Both the position numbers and the translations under genes were made by a program. From Njordibacter sp028825405 (lineage in GTDB: Bacteria; Pseudomonadota; Gammaproteobacteria; Pseudomonadales; Balneatricaceae): a stretch of 64,000 bases of DNA. Of the stretch, positions 6,984 to 15,463 are shown piece by piece; within the stretch, counting starts at the first letter, position 1; every line of letters begins with the position of its first letter. The notes below the pieces were generated by a model, which ran no database searches, was not told the origin of the DNA, and worked only from the letters and a program-made list of their open reading frames with translations. The stretch covers positions 1,054,001-1,118,000 of the forward strand of contig NZ_CP159829.1 of the NCBI RefSeq assembly GCF_047730065.1. The letters run 5' to 3'.

Positions 6984-7982
6984 ATGCAAAATTTATCCCA
7001 TCCGAAAATTCAATTGGGCCATTGGCCCACCCCTCTTGAGCCTTTGCTGCGCATTAATGAGATGCATAAAGGACCCGAGTTGTGGGTCAAGCGAGATGAT
7101 TGCTCAGGGCTTGCCTTTGGTGGTAATAAAACCCGTAAATTAGAATACTTGTTAGGGGACGCTCAGCTAAAAGGAGCGACTACACTGCTCACTGCTGGAG
7201 GCTTGCAATCTAACCATGCTCGGCAAACGGCTGCCGCTGCTGCTCGAGTGGGTCTGGGTTGTGAGTTATTTCTGGAACATGTAGTGGGAGTATCAGAGAA
7301 GGATTATAACCACTCTGGTAATCTGCTACTGGATCAATTGCTTGGAGCACGACTGCATCGTTTGCCAGCAGGGCAAGATTTGGATGCAGCCATGGCTTTG
7401 CGTGCTCAAACTCTGGATGCTTTGGGTCAAGTGCCTTATGTGATGCCTGTAGGTGGCAGTAATGTGATCGGTTCAATGGGCTATGTTGAATGTGGTTTAG
7501 AATTGACCCAACAAATACAACGACAACAACTCAGCTTTGATGCCATTGTTTTAGCCACGGGCAGCGCTGGAACTCAAGCGGGTTTATTGGCAGGTTTGGC
7601 GTTGGCTGGAATTGATATACCCGTATTAGGAATAACCGTAAGCCGGGCTAGTAGTGAGCAATGTGAAAAAGTGCTGACCTTGCTGCACCAAGTCCAAGAG
7701 TCACTGCAGCAACCTAAGTTAAATGCAGATCATGTTATTTGTTTCGACCAATATTATGGTTCAGGTTATGGTGACCCAACGCCAGCTATGATCGAGGCTG
7801 TGCGCCTTGCGGCAAGCTTAGAGGGATTGTTGTTAGATCCTGTTTATTCTGGCAAAGCCTTTGCGGGCTTGCTTGATTTAGTTCGTCATGGCTATTTTGA
7901 TACCTCAGAGCGTATTCTGTTTCTTCATACAGGTGGTGCGCCGGGGTTATTTGCCTACAGCGAATGTTTAAGTGAACACTAA
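6984..7982 (+). CDS. D-cysteine desulfhydrase / L-cysteate sulfo-lyase family PLP enzyme
   Basis: A fold-type II PLP enzyme of 332 aa in the D-cysteine desulfhydrase/ACC deaminase family. Visible motifs are WVKRDDCSGLAFGGNKTRKLE with the Schiff-base lysine in GGNKTRK, the substrate loop GGLQSNHARQTAA, and the PLP-phosphate region TGSAGTQAG. The enzyme eliminates H2S from D-cysteine, or sulfite from L-cysteate in the marine CuyA subgroup. RDDCSGLA-GGNKTRKLE looks closer to CuyA than to enteric DcyD (RDDVTPMAMGGNKLRKLE), but this is from memory. AAGGGA lies 7 bases before ATG. It is convergent with the LysR gene, so probably not its operon partner. Confidence 0.83.
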   Translation: MQNLSHPKIQLGHWPTPLEPLLRINEMHKGPELWVKRDDCSGLAFGGNKTRKLEYLLGDAQLKGATTLLTAGGLQSNHARQTAAAAARVGLGCELFLEHVVGVSEKDYNHSGNLLLDQLLGARLHRLPAGQDLDAAMALRAQTLDALGQVPYVMPVGGSNVIGSMGYVECGLELTQQIQRQQLSFDAIVLATGSAGTQAGLLAGLALAGIDIPVLGITVSRASSEQCEKVLTLLHQVQESLQQPKLNADHVICFDQYYGSGYGDPTPAMIEAVRLAASLEGLLLDPVYSGKAFAGLLDLVRHGYFDTSERILFLHTGGAPGLFAYSECLSEH

Positions 7983-7999
7983 CGAGATGACCGCCTCGT

Positions 8000-8914
8000 T
8001 CAAGTGATTAGTTGAGTTGGGTTTTCAAGGTCTTTGGTCCTGCGCTTAAAGGTTTCAATAATAATGCTCTCAAGGGCTGCTGTGGCTGGCATCTGTTGAT
8101 GATGGCGGGATTTCATGAGTGCAATCTGACGTTGAACTGGGGGTTCTTCAATTAACCTAAAAGCCAGTTCATGGCTACTTCTAGGAAAAGCTAACCAGGG
8201 CAAGGTTGTGATGCCTGCTCCCCCTTCCAGCATGGCAACTAGAGAGGTCATGTTAGTGACTTGCATGGCTGCGAATAAAAACCCCTGCGCTGGAGTCTTA
8301 TCAACCAATGGGGTTGTGCCATTACGAATTAGCTTCTCTTGGCTGAGTTGGTCCCAGTTAATTCGACTGCCTTTTTGCATCCAAGGGTGGCTTTTTCTGG
8401 CCACAATCCCCACTCGGTCAGCACACAAGTGGGTATGATGTAGGTCTGGTTCAGTTTGCCAAATACTACTGATGGCTAAATCAATCCTTCGGTCGAGTAC
8501 CTTGTCTCTCAAATTGTCACCGTTGTCATCCTGTACTTGCAAATGCACTTGTGGATGCTGGACTAAAAAAGCCCGAATAATATGAGCTAAAACTGTTTTA
8601 GCGATCGAGGGTAAAACGCCTAGCCTTATGCTGCCAGACTGCCCTTGGGCCATGCTCATACCATTATGTAAGGTGGTTTCATAAAGCTGATAAAGTGCCT
8701 TAGCCTCAGGTAAAAAAGCGGCACCAAAGGCGCTAAGTTCCCCATGACGCTCAGGATCAAACAGACATGCACCTAATAATTGCTCTAATTGTTTAATGGC
8801 TAAACTAACCGCAGGCTGAGATCTGTAAAGCACAGTTGCAGCCTTGCGAAAATTTTTACAGTGGGCTACCGTAAGAAACGTATTAATTTGTGCTATTTTT
8901 ATATCAGGTAGCAT
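8000..8914 (-). CDS. LysR-family transcriptional regulator
   Basis: A 304-aa regulator. The N-terminal winged helix-turn-helix is visible as INTFLTVAHCKNFRKAATVLYRSQPAVSLAIKQLEQLLG, and an effector-binding domain of periplasmic-binding type follows. ATG 8914 is preferred over 8929: GAGGA sits about 5 bases upstream of 8914, while nothing precedes 8929. It is divergent from the aldehyde dehydrogenase operon, the usual arrangement for a LysR regulator and its target, with a palindrome and a lone -10 box between them. The inducer is unknown; an intermediate of the neighbouring pathway is likely. Confidence 0.9.
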   Translation of the reverse strand: MLPDIKIAQINTFLTVAHCKNFRKAATVLYRSQPAVSLAIKQLEQLLGACLFDPERHGELSAFGAAFLPEAKALYQLYETTLHNGMSMAQGQSGSIRLGVLPSIAKTVLAHIIRAFLVQHPQVHLQVQDDNGDNLRDKVLDRRIDLAISSIWQTEPDLHHTHLCADRVGIVARKSHPWMQKGSRINWDQLSQEKLIRNGTTPLVDKTPAQGFLFAAMQVTNMTSLVAMLEGGAGITTLPWLAFPRSSHELAFRLIEEPPVQRQIALMKSRHHQQMPATAALESIIIETFKRRTKDLENPTQLIT

Positions 8915-8957
8915 GAAAATCCTCGCCATTGATGTGGTGGAGTATGAAGTTAAATTC

Positions 8958-9002
8958 TACTATAGTAAAACTTATCAAATAAAGCATTCTATTAATTATA
9001 AT
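8958..9002 (+). promoter_or_regulatory. Divergent LysR/aldehyde dehydrogenase control region
   Basis: Holds a perfect 10-bp palindrome TACTATAGTA (8958-8967) and, downstream, TATAAT at 8997-9002 facing the aldehyde dehydrogenase. No acceptable -35 box precedes that -10 at 16-18 bp spacing, which fits an activator-dependent promoter. Assignment to the adjacent LysR protein is inference. Confidence 0.5.
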
Positions 9003-9075
9003 TATCGGGCCTGAAAGCTTAAACTAGGGTCATCGAAAACAATACTATGCCAAGTATGGCAACACGGGAGTCAAA

Positions 9076-10509
9076 ATGAGCCAAGTCCAAATGAACTACA
9101 TCGCTGGCGAGTGGGTAGAAGGTGAATCAACAGTTAATAATATTAACCCTTCAAATCACAGTGAACTAGTGGGTGAATTTGCTCAAGCGTCAGCGGCTCA
9201 AGTTGATCAGGCTATAAACGCTGCTCGTCAGGCACAGTTAGTTTGGCAGGCTACTGGCTTAGAAGCTAAGCAGCGTGTGCTGCAGGCGATTGGTGACGAA
9301 ATGATTGCTCGTTGTGACGAGCTTGGTGAAGCTCTTTCCCGTGAAGAAGGCAAGCCACGTGCAGAAGGCCGGGGTGAAGTTTATCGGGCGGGTCAGTTCT
9401 TTCAGTATTATGCGGCAGAAGTTTTAAGACAGATGGGTGATACTGCAGACTCGGTGCGTCCTGGTGTGGAAATTGAAGTTCGACGTGAGCCCATGGGAGT
9501 TGTGACGGTCATCAGCCCTTGGAATTTCCCCACTGCCACTGCTTCTTGGAAAATTGCACCAGCCTTAGCTTTTGGTAACGCAGTCATCTGGAAACCAGCA
9601 AACCTCACCCCTGCCAGTGCAGTTCTACTGACTGAAATAATAGCGAAGCAAGATATTCCTGCAGGACTATTTAATCTAGTCATGGGCGCGGGTGCTAGCG
9701 TGGGTGAAAAACTCATTAATTCAGTCGGCATTGATGCTATTTCATTCACAGGCTCTTTGGCTGTGGGTAAACGAGTCGCTTTAGCCGCGGCTGGCAATCT
9801 CACCAAATTCCAACTCGAAATGGGTAGTAAAAATGCCTTGGTAGTTTTGGATGATGCAGACTTAGATAATGCTGCAGATTGTGCGGTTAATGGTGCCTTT
9901 GGTGGTTCAGGTCAGAAGTGCACAGCGTCTTCTCGTTTAATTGTGACTGCAGGGGTGCATGATGCGTTTGTTGTTAAAGTGCAAGAACGTATGGCCAAGC
10001 TCAAGGTTGGTGGGGCGTTAGAAGAAGGGGTCACTATTGGCCCAGCAGTAAATGCTAAACAACATGCACAAAATAAAGAATATTTTAAGTTAGCCCAAGA
10101 CGAAGGCGCTCATCTGGCTTGTGGTGGTGAATTTGATGATAGTAAGGGTTACTTTATGACACCAGCATTATTTACTAATACTACTAATGCAATGCGTATT
10201 AACCGAGATGAGGCTTTTGCACCTCTGGCCTGTGTTATTAAAGTGGCAGACTATGATGAAGCTTTGGCTACTTTAAACGATACGCAGTATGGTCTGACCG
10301 GTGGCATTTGTACAACTTCGCTAAAGTATGCGACACACTTTAAACGTCATGCTAAAACGGGCTGTGTGATGGTTAATTTGCCTACCGCTGGCACTGATTA
10401 TCATGTGCCATTTGGTGGCCGGAAAAATTCTAGCTTTGGTTCACGTGAGCAAGGTAAGTATGCAGAAGAGTTCTACACTGAAGTTAAAACAACGTACATG
10501 AAGGCTTAA
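9076..10509 (+). CDS. NAD(P)-dependent aldehyde dehydrogenase (semialdehyde dehydrogenase type)
   Basis: An ALDH-superfamily enzyme of 477 aa. Motifs are the NAD site ISPWNFPTATASWKIAPAL and WKPANLTP, FTGSLAVG, the general-base glutamate in QLEMGSKN, and the catalytic cysteine in GSGQKCTASSR. The overall pattern resembles 2-oxoglutarate-semialdehyde (2,5-dioxovalerate) and succinate-semialdehyde dehydrogenases more than betaine aldehyde dehydrogenase. The substrate is not certain. GGGAG precedes ATG 9076. It is first gene of an apparent operon with an M19-family protein, an unknown 566-aa protein and a DUF3726-like protein, probably controlled by the divergent LysR regulator. Confidence 0.9.
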   Translation: MSQVQMNYIAGEWVEGESTVNNINPSNHSELVGEFAQASAAQVDQAINAARQAQLVWQATGLEAKQRVLQAIGDEMIARCDELGEALSREEGKPRAEGRGEVYRAGQFFQYYAAEVLRQMGDTADSVRPGVEIEVRREPMGVVTVISPWNFPTATASWKIAPALAFGNAVIWKPANLTPASAVLLTEIIAKQDIPAGLFNLVMGAGASVGEKLINSVGIDAISFTGSLAVGKRVALAAAGNLTKFQLEMGSKNALVVLDDADLDNAADCAVNGAFGGSGQKCTASSRLIVTAGVHDAFVVKVQERMAKLKVGGALEEGVTIGPAVNAKQHAQNKEYFKLAQDEGAHLACGGEFDDSKGYFMTPALFTNTTNAMRINRDEAFAPLACVIKVADYDEALATLNDTQYGLTGGICTTSLKYATHFKRHAKTGCVMVNLPTAGTDYHVPFGGRKNSSFGSREQGKYAEEFYTEVKTTYMKA

Positions 10510-10579
10510 TTAGATGGATGACATTTAAACAACTTTGAAAGTTGACATGGGACTAAGGTACAGTTTTGGGGACTAGACG

Positions 10580-11563
10580 ATGAGCAAAATGATGATGATT
10601 GATGGCTTGCAATACAGTCATTGGAGCCGCCGAGTATTTGAACAGATGCGCGAGGGTGGTTTGAGTGCGGTCCATGTGACCATTGCCTATCATGAATTAA
10701 GCCGAGAGACATTGCAGAATATTGGCCAATGGAATCGCTTGTTTGAAATCCACAGTGATTTAATTATGCCTGTGCATACGGCGACAGATATTGAACTTGC
10801 CCATAGTCTAAATAAAGTGGGCATTATCTTTGGTTTTCAGAACTGTTCGCCTATTGAGGATGACATTGACTTAGTGGCGATTTTTCACCAGTTAGGTGTG
10901 CGCATTATGCAATTGACTTATAACAATCAAAGCCTCTTGGGAGCCGGATGTTATGAGTCCACAGATGCTGGCATCTCTCGTTTTGGAAATGTAGTTATCG
11001 AAGAAATGAATCGGGTAGGAATGGTAATTGACATGTCCCATAGTGCTGAAGAAAGCACTCTGCAAGCCATTGAACTATCTCAGCGTCCTATTGTTATTAG
11101 CCACGCTAATCCCACTTTTTTTGAACCAGCTAAGCGCAATAAATCAAACAAGGTCTTATCTGCTCTGTCTGAAAGTGAAGGTTTACTGGGCTTCAGCATG
11201 TACCCCTTTCATCTTAAAAATGGCCCTAAATGTACCTTGGATGAGTTTTGCACTATGGTTGCCCAGACGGTTGATCTTATGGGTATTGACCGAGTTGGTA
11301 TGGGTAGCGACTTATGTTTAGATCAGCCCATTGCTGTTTTAGAGTGGATGCGCAATGGCCGTTGGACTAAGCAAATGGATTATGGAGAAGGTTCTGCTAG
11401 CAATGCGGCTTGGCCTGATGCACTATCTTGGTTTGAAACCAGTGTCGACTTCCCTAATATAGTTGTGGGCTTGCGTGATAAAGGTTTCAACGAATTAGAA
11501 ATAGAAAAAATTATGGGCCGTAACTGGCTTGATTTCTGTGCCGCAGGGTTTGGGCCAAAATAG
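10580..11563 (+). CDS. M19 (renal dipeptidase)-family protein with missing metal ligands
   Basis: A TIM-barrel peptidase M19 homologue of 327 aa. Canonical members use an N-terminal HxD pair, a bridging Glu and two His to bind two zinc ions. Here the N-terminal site reads IDGLQYSHW, so the HxD pair is absent. The segment that normally carries the bridging Glu reads FGFQNCSPI, with Gln instead. The two downstream His (IDMSHSAEE, VISHANPT) and the Asp in MGSDLCL remain. A similar divergent subgroup is found beside dimethylglycine/sarcosine catabolism genes in Pseudomonas, where its role is unclear. Ordinary dipeptidase activity is doubtful. It starts 70 bases after the aldehyde dehydrogenase. 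Confidence 0.82.
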   Translation: MSKMMMIDGLQYSHWSRRVFEQMREGGLSAVHVTIAYHELSRETLQNIGQWNRLFEIHSDLIMPVHTATDIELAHSLNKVGIIFGFQNCSPIEDDIDLVAIFHQLGVRIMQLTYNNQSLLGAGCYESTDAGISRFGNVVIEEMNRVGMVIDMSHSAEESTLQAIELSQRPIVISHANPTFFEPAKRNKSNKVLSALSESEGLLGFSMYPFHLKNGPKCTLDEFCTMVAQTVDLMGIDRVGMGSDLCLDQPIAVLEWMRNGRWTKQMDYGEGSASNAAWPDALSWFETSVDFPNIVVGLRDKGFNELEIEKIMGRNWLDFCAAGFGPK

Positions 11564-11645
11564 AGAGTTATTATCGTTGCTAAAATGAAGCCTGGATATT
11601 TCCCTGTTTCAGCAGCCACAACACCATTTGTTTTGAGGTATGAAT

Positions 11646-13346
11646 ATGAGTCAAATTATCTTGCGTCCCGCATCACAAGCCATGGACTTAGAGCGTTTAG
11701 GTGCTGGTTTTTCTAGTCGTTTAAGTTTTATGCGCACTCTAGTTAGACATATGGTGCAAGATCAATGGGCCATTAGTTATAGTCAGTTTAAATTAGATGA
11801 TCTGGGTTATGGCCATGCAGTATTTGATATTAAAATGCCTCACAGTCAGTTGAGTTTGGTCGTATTTTCTCAATACCTAGCACCCGAAGAACGTAACGAT
11901 CGTGTGATTGCAGAAAAATGGGATCTGACCATGACCTTGGTGGAAGGTGAGATGGATGATGCATGGCTTGAGCGTTTGTCAAAAAATGTACCGTTACAAG
12001 AAGCAGGGCGCATAGACTCCAGAAGCTTATGCTTATCCCGTGGTAACCGAAGTGCGCGGATCTTTGATTCTTTGTTAGAACAACTGCGCAGTGGAGTGCA
12101 ACCTGACCCTAAAAAGTTAGCTGAGGTGGGTTACTTATACCGCACCACTGCCGTTTATGGCTCGGGTAAGTTTGGTGCTTGTGATTGGGATAAAATAGCG
12201 CGTCACCATCCAGACTTAGCACGGCCTTTTTCTGCTGAAATGTTAGTGTGTTATTTATTGCGTCAATTTAGTTTGGACCAATTACACCATATGGTACATC
12301 AGCCTGATTACCCTAATGCTGTTGACCTCGATATGGATTTGCAGCGTTATCTTGGCATCGGAAATTCTACGGGCCTTGGCATGGCACCTTATTTGATAAA
12401 CCACCCTTTATTAATGAGTCAGTGGATAGGTCAACGGGAACAGGCTTACGCTGAAGTCTTAGCAGAGCCAGTCGAACAGGCACAGCTTACAAGACTTAAA
12501 CTGGTGCTTGAGCAAGCCATGCAGCACGTTAGAGAGGTGAGCACCTTCGATGCATGGCAGAGTAAGAATAATGTGCAGTTGCTAATTGATGCCCAAGAAT
12601 TGAGTGATTGGCTATCCAGTGAAGATCAAAAGGTCAATGATTGGCGTCAATTACATGAATGGGCCCAGCAGCATTACAGCTTAGAAACCCAAGAGTTATT
12701 AGTGAGCTTGTTACTGGAACTATACCCAGACATAGTGAATCCAAAAGAGGATCAGTTGGCCATCAATGAAAGCCTGACTTATGATCCAACCCAATCTGCC
12801 CAGAACTTAGCTGACAGTATCCAGGAAAGTTACGACTGGGTATTTGATTATGACTTTACTGAGGCTGATGAAAATCAAACCTTTTGGTATTATTCACAAG
12901 AGAAAATGGAGCCAAGGCTAGGTAAAACTGACATCGATGATGGTGCTGAGGTGCAAATGTTTTTAGGCATCGCCAAGGCTGTGCAGGCTTGCCACAATGA
13001 TTTGCTTACCATTATGCAACAATCTCATGATGTCAGTGTGGCTGAGTTTTTATTACAAAAACCAATTCATCTTGGTATTGTCAATCGAATTGCGACTATG
13101 GCACAGACTCAGTATGGAGAAATTAGAGCCAATCTTTTGCATAAAGATGTATTGCCTATGCACTTATTACGATGCAAATTAGCCTTTTTTGGGGTCAGTA
13201 AATTTGATCCAAAGTCGGCCCTCTGGGTTCGTAACACTATGTTCCAAGGGGCGCCCGTTGTGGGTGATTTAAAACATGAATTTAATGATGATTGGTACTT
13301 TCCTGTGGCGCCCATTATAGGCGGTAAGCACCAACCTAATGCCTGA
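11646..13346 (+). CDS. Unrecognised 566-aa protein in the aldehyde dehydrogenase operon
   Basis: I do not recognise the family. The protein is soluble and mixed, with no signal peptide or membrane span. It has an N-terminal alpha/beta region with SFMRTLVRHMVQDQW, a middle part holding YRTTAVYGSGKFGACDWDK, and a long helical part after about residue 270. It ends with GAPVVGDLKHEFNDDWYFPV. No nucleotide-binding or catalytic signature was seen. ATG 11646 is preferred over 11640 because TTGAGG at 11633-11638 is spaced 7 bases from it. The coding frame overlaps the next gene by 8 bases, so the two are translationally coupled and probably work together. Confidence 0.75.
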   Translation: MSQIILRPASQAMDLERLGAGFSSRLSFMRTLVRHMVQDQWAISYSQFKLDDLGYGHAVFDIKMPHSQLSLVVFSQYLAPEERNDRVIAEKWDLTMTLVEGEMDDAWLERLSKNVPLQEAGRIDSRSLCLSRGNRSARIFDSLLEQLRSGVQPDPKKLAEVGYLYRTTAVYGSGKFGACDWDKIARHHPDLARPFSAEMLVCYLLRQFSLDQLHHMVHQPDYPNAVDLDMDLQRYLGIGNSTGLGMAPYLINHPLLMSQWIGQREQAYAEVLAEPVEQAQLTRLKLVLEQAMQHVREVSTFDAWQSKNNVQLLIDAQELSDWLSSEDQKVNDWRQLHEWAQQHYSLETQELLVSLLLELYPDIVNPKEDQLAINESLTYDPTQSAQNLADSIQESYDWVFDYDFTEADENQTFWYYSQEKMEPRLGKTDIDDGAEVQMFLGIAKAVQACHNDLLTIMQQSHDVSVAEFLLQKPIHLGIVNRIATMAQTQYGEIRANLLHKDVLPMHLLRCKLAFFGVSKFDPKSALWVRNTMFQGAPVVGDLKHEFNDDWYFPVAPIIGGKHQPNA

Positions 13347-14052
13347 GTTGATGCAAATATCAGCCAATGAGCTTAAGTTTTTGGTCAAGCGCAGTGCAGA
13401 AGGTTTAGGTTTTTCTCCAGGCGATCAGTTGTCGGCTGGTATTAAAGCAGCGGTTGCTTTTCAGCTAGGATTAGCCAATAGCCATTTGTTAGTTAAAGGC
13501 TTAGATGCTCTCAACAGCGCCATTAGAGCACCTTTGCTGTTGGCCTCTAATGATCAAGAATTAATGTTTGATGCACAAGGACAATCTGCCCTTGTGCAGG
13601 TGGAATTGGCATTAGGTTTGGCCCTTGCTAAGGCGGTACCTCGTTTGCACATAAAGCACCTTGTTGCAGCGGCTTTTGCAGTGCCTTGTTTAATGAACTG
13701 GTTAGCTCAACCTTTGAATCAGGCATCAGCACAACAATGTTATGCACTCTATTTTACCCACCATAGTGGTGCACAGCGATGCGTGCTTATTGCAGCGGAT
13801 GGTCAACTATTAGGTTTGTATCAGCCGTTGCAGACCATCGTAGAAATGGATGAGTTGTTATTGTGTATGGGCCAAGCCGACATTGAAGGAGTGTTAATTA
13901 CCGATGGTGCCGACTTACTTGGGTGGCGAGAGCGTTGTCTAGACCAAGGTGTCTACCTTGAAGTCACTTTAATTAGTCGTTTAAAACATATGATGCAGGC
14001 CTCGCTAGTACCAGAAACTGAAGCCTCACGCGCAGGCGCAGGGCCTGGTTAA
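13339..14052 (+). CDS. DUF3726-like protein
   Basis: A 237-aa protein that looks like the DUF3726 family: an N-terminal helix ISANELKFLVKRSAEGLGFSPGDQ, an Ala/Leu-rich core, and a conserved-looking LLLASNDQEL segment. The function of that family is unknown. The C-terminal 20 residues are Ala/Gly-rich and probably disordered. It overlaps the upstream 566-aa gene by 8 bases and is the last gene of the operon; the DUF3549 gene converges on it 9 bases further on. The family call is from memory of the pattern and moderately sure. Confidence 0.65.
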   Translation: MPELMQISANELKFLVKRSAEGLGFSPGDQLSAGIKAAVAFQLGLANSHLLVKGLDALNSAIRAPLLLASNDQELMFDAQGQSALVQVELALGLALAKAVPRLHIKHLVAAAFAVPCLMNWLAQPLNQASAQQCYALYFTHHSGAQRCVLIAADGQLLGLYQPLQTIVEMDELLLCMGQADIEGVLITDGADLLGWRERCLDQGVYLEVTLISRLKHMMQASLVPETEASRAGAGPG

Positions 14053-14061
14053 CTTGCCTGG

Positions 14062-15096
14062 TTAGCCCTGTGTTTGTCCCATAAGTGCGCCAATGGCTTG
14101 GATGAGGGCAGGGCTTCGCTCATGAGCGCGAAATGCCTCTAACACCCGTATACGTGCGTTAGGACGGAACATTAGCTCCTGTACTAAGGCATTGAATATT
14201 GCCTGATCTGCCGCACATTGGTGCACGAACAAACCCATGAGGTCGCTGGTCAATAAATCTTCGCTGCATTTACTGGCGATAATCGCCAGTAGTTCAACTC
14301 CCACAGTGGTTTCTTTAGCCATTATTTGCTGCAGCCATTGTTGGCGCGATGCTGCGTCAGTTGACTGGCTAATGGCGCGCAGGCAGGCCACTTTTTCACC
14401 TTCATCAATACTGGTTTTGCCACGCAAGATAAATGCCTTGGCAAGCGTGTGGTTGAGCCTTTGATTTTCCAACTGAGCAGCGATAGTGTTAAGCACTGTC
14501 GTTGGCATTTGACTTATTAGTTGATGCCAGTCGGGTTGTTGCTCCAAGCGCAAAGCAAAATCAGCAAACCCCTGTAAACCTAATTCTTGCCAGCTTTGGT
14601 GTGGTTTAGTACCACTCATATAATGACACACGGCAGGATAAAACTGAGAAGCGTTTTGCTCTAGGGTAAGGCTAGCTTGGGCATGAAAGGCAGCCATGCG
14701 GGCTGGGTCTGGAGTAAAAGCAAGGTTGCTATGTTTGAGCTGCTCAGCCCAATCAGCAGCCACCTGTTGGTCTAACATTTTGGTACCCATAGTTTCTAAC
14801 AATTGATTAAGGAATTCATCGCGTGCAGCTTGAATTAAAAGGCCGCGCTCATCTAAGGGTAATTTAAGAAACCAAATCGTAGGACTTGAAGCCCCAAGCT
14901 CAGACGTTTGTGTTGACCATAATAGAATACCTACCCAGGCATGCCGCAGCCATGGTGATGAGTAGGGTTTTTGCCCTTCTTCAAAAGCCTTAAAATCTGC
15001 TGTAGAAAGTTTACTCAGGCGACAGCCCATATCGTAAATGCGGTAGTGGCCCTGCAAGTGCTGCAGAAGGTCGCTTAAAGTATCCATGGGTTGCAT
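14062..15096 (-). CDS. DUF3549-like protein
   Basis: A 344-aa soluble, helix-rich protein with the DUF3549 opening: a short helix DLLQHLQGHYRIYDMGCRL, then a PWLRHAWVGILLW segment and a WFLKLPLDERGLL strand-turn. The family is common in gammaproteobacteria and has no established function. The C-terminal half looks like stacked helical repeats. ATG 15096 is used; ATG 15087 is an equally possible start three codons later. The gene is divergent from the GIY-YIG gene and convergent with the DUF3726-like gene. Confidence 0.75.
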   Translation of the reverse strand: MQPMDTLSDLLQHLQGHYRIYDMGCRLSKLSTADFKAFEEGQKPYSSPWLRHAWVGILLWSTQTSELGASSPTIWFLKLPLDERGLLIQAARDEFLNQLLETMGTKMLDQQVAADWAEQLKHSNLAFTPDPARMAAFHAQASLTLEQNASQFYPAVCHYMSGTKPHQSWQELGLQGFADFALRLEQQPDWHQLISQMPTTVLNTIAAQLENQRLNHTLAKAFILRGKTSIDEGEKVACLRAISQSTDAASRQQWLQQIMAKETTVGVELLAIIASKCSEDLLTSDLMGLFVHQCAADQAIFNALVQELMFRPNARIRVLEAFRAHERSPALIQAIGALMGQTQG

Positions 15097-15166
15097 TTGG
15101 TCTGCTCACAGGCCTAGGTTAAGATAGGCTTTATTATATCAAGTTTTGCCCAGAGAGGTGTGACAA

Positions 15167-15463
15167 GTGGTCCCAAAAAGCTGGTGGGTGTACATGGTGC
15201 AAACCCGGGGTGGGCGACTGTATACTGGCATCACCACCGATACCAAAAGACGTTTCAAAGAACATTGTGATGGCGGTAAGCTAGGGGCACGATTTTTCCG
15301 CACGGACCCAGCGCATGCCATGGTGTTTGTTGAAGCTCAGCCAGACCGGTCTGCTGCAAGTAGACGTGAATCTGTGATGAAAAAATTAACGCGCCAGCAA
15401 AAGTTGGAGTTAGTGGAGTCGTATTCGGTGGATATAATAGAAACAATAAAGGCAACTGAATGA
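15167..15463 (+). CDS. GIY-YIG nuclease-superfamily protein (YhbQ-like)
   Basis: A 98-aa single-domain GIY-YIG protein. Here the signature reads VYMVQTRGGRLYTGIT, with the catalytic Arg region TKRRFKEH and the conserved Glu in SRRESVMKKL. Small stand-alone members such as YhbQ are thought to be DNA endonucleases with a repair-type role, though the in vivo function is unsettled. The start is GTG 15167, supported by GAGAGG about 8 bases upstream; a later ATG (15194) would cut into the first strand of the fold. It overlaps the YjgN gene by an ATGA. Confidence 0.87.
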   Translation: MVPKSWWVYMVQTRGGRLYTGITTDTKRRFKEHCDGGKLGARFFRTDPAHAMVFVEAQPDRSAASRRESVMKKLTRQQKLELVESYSVDIIETIKATE

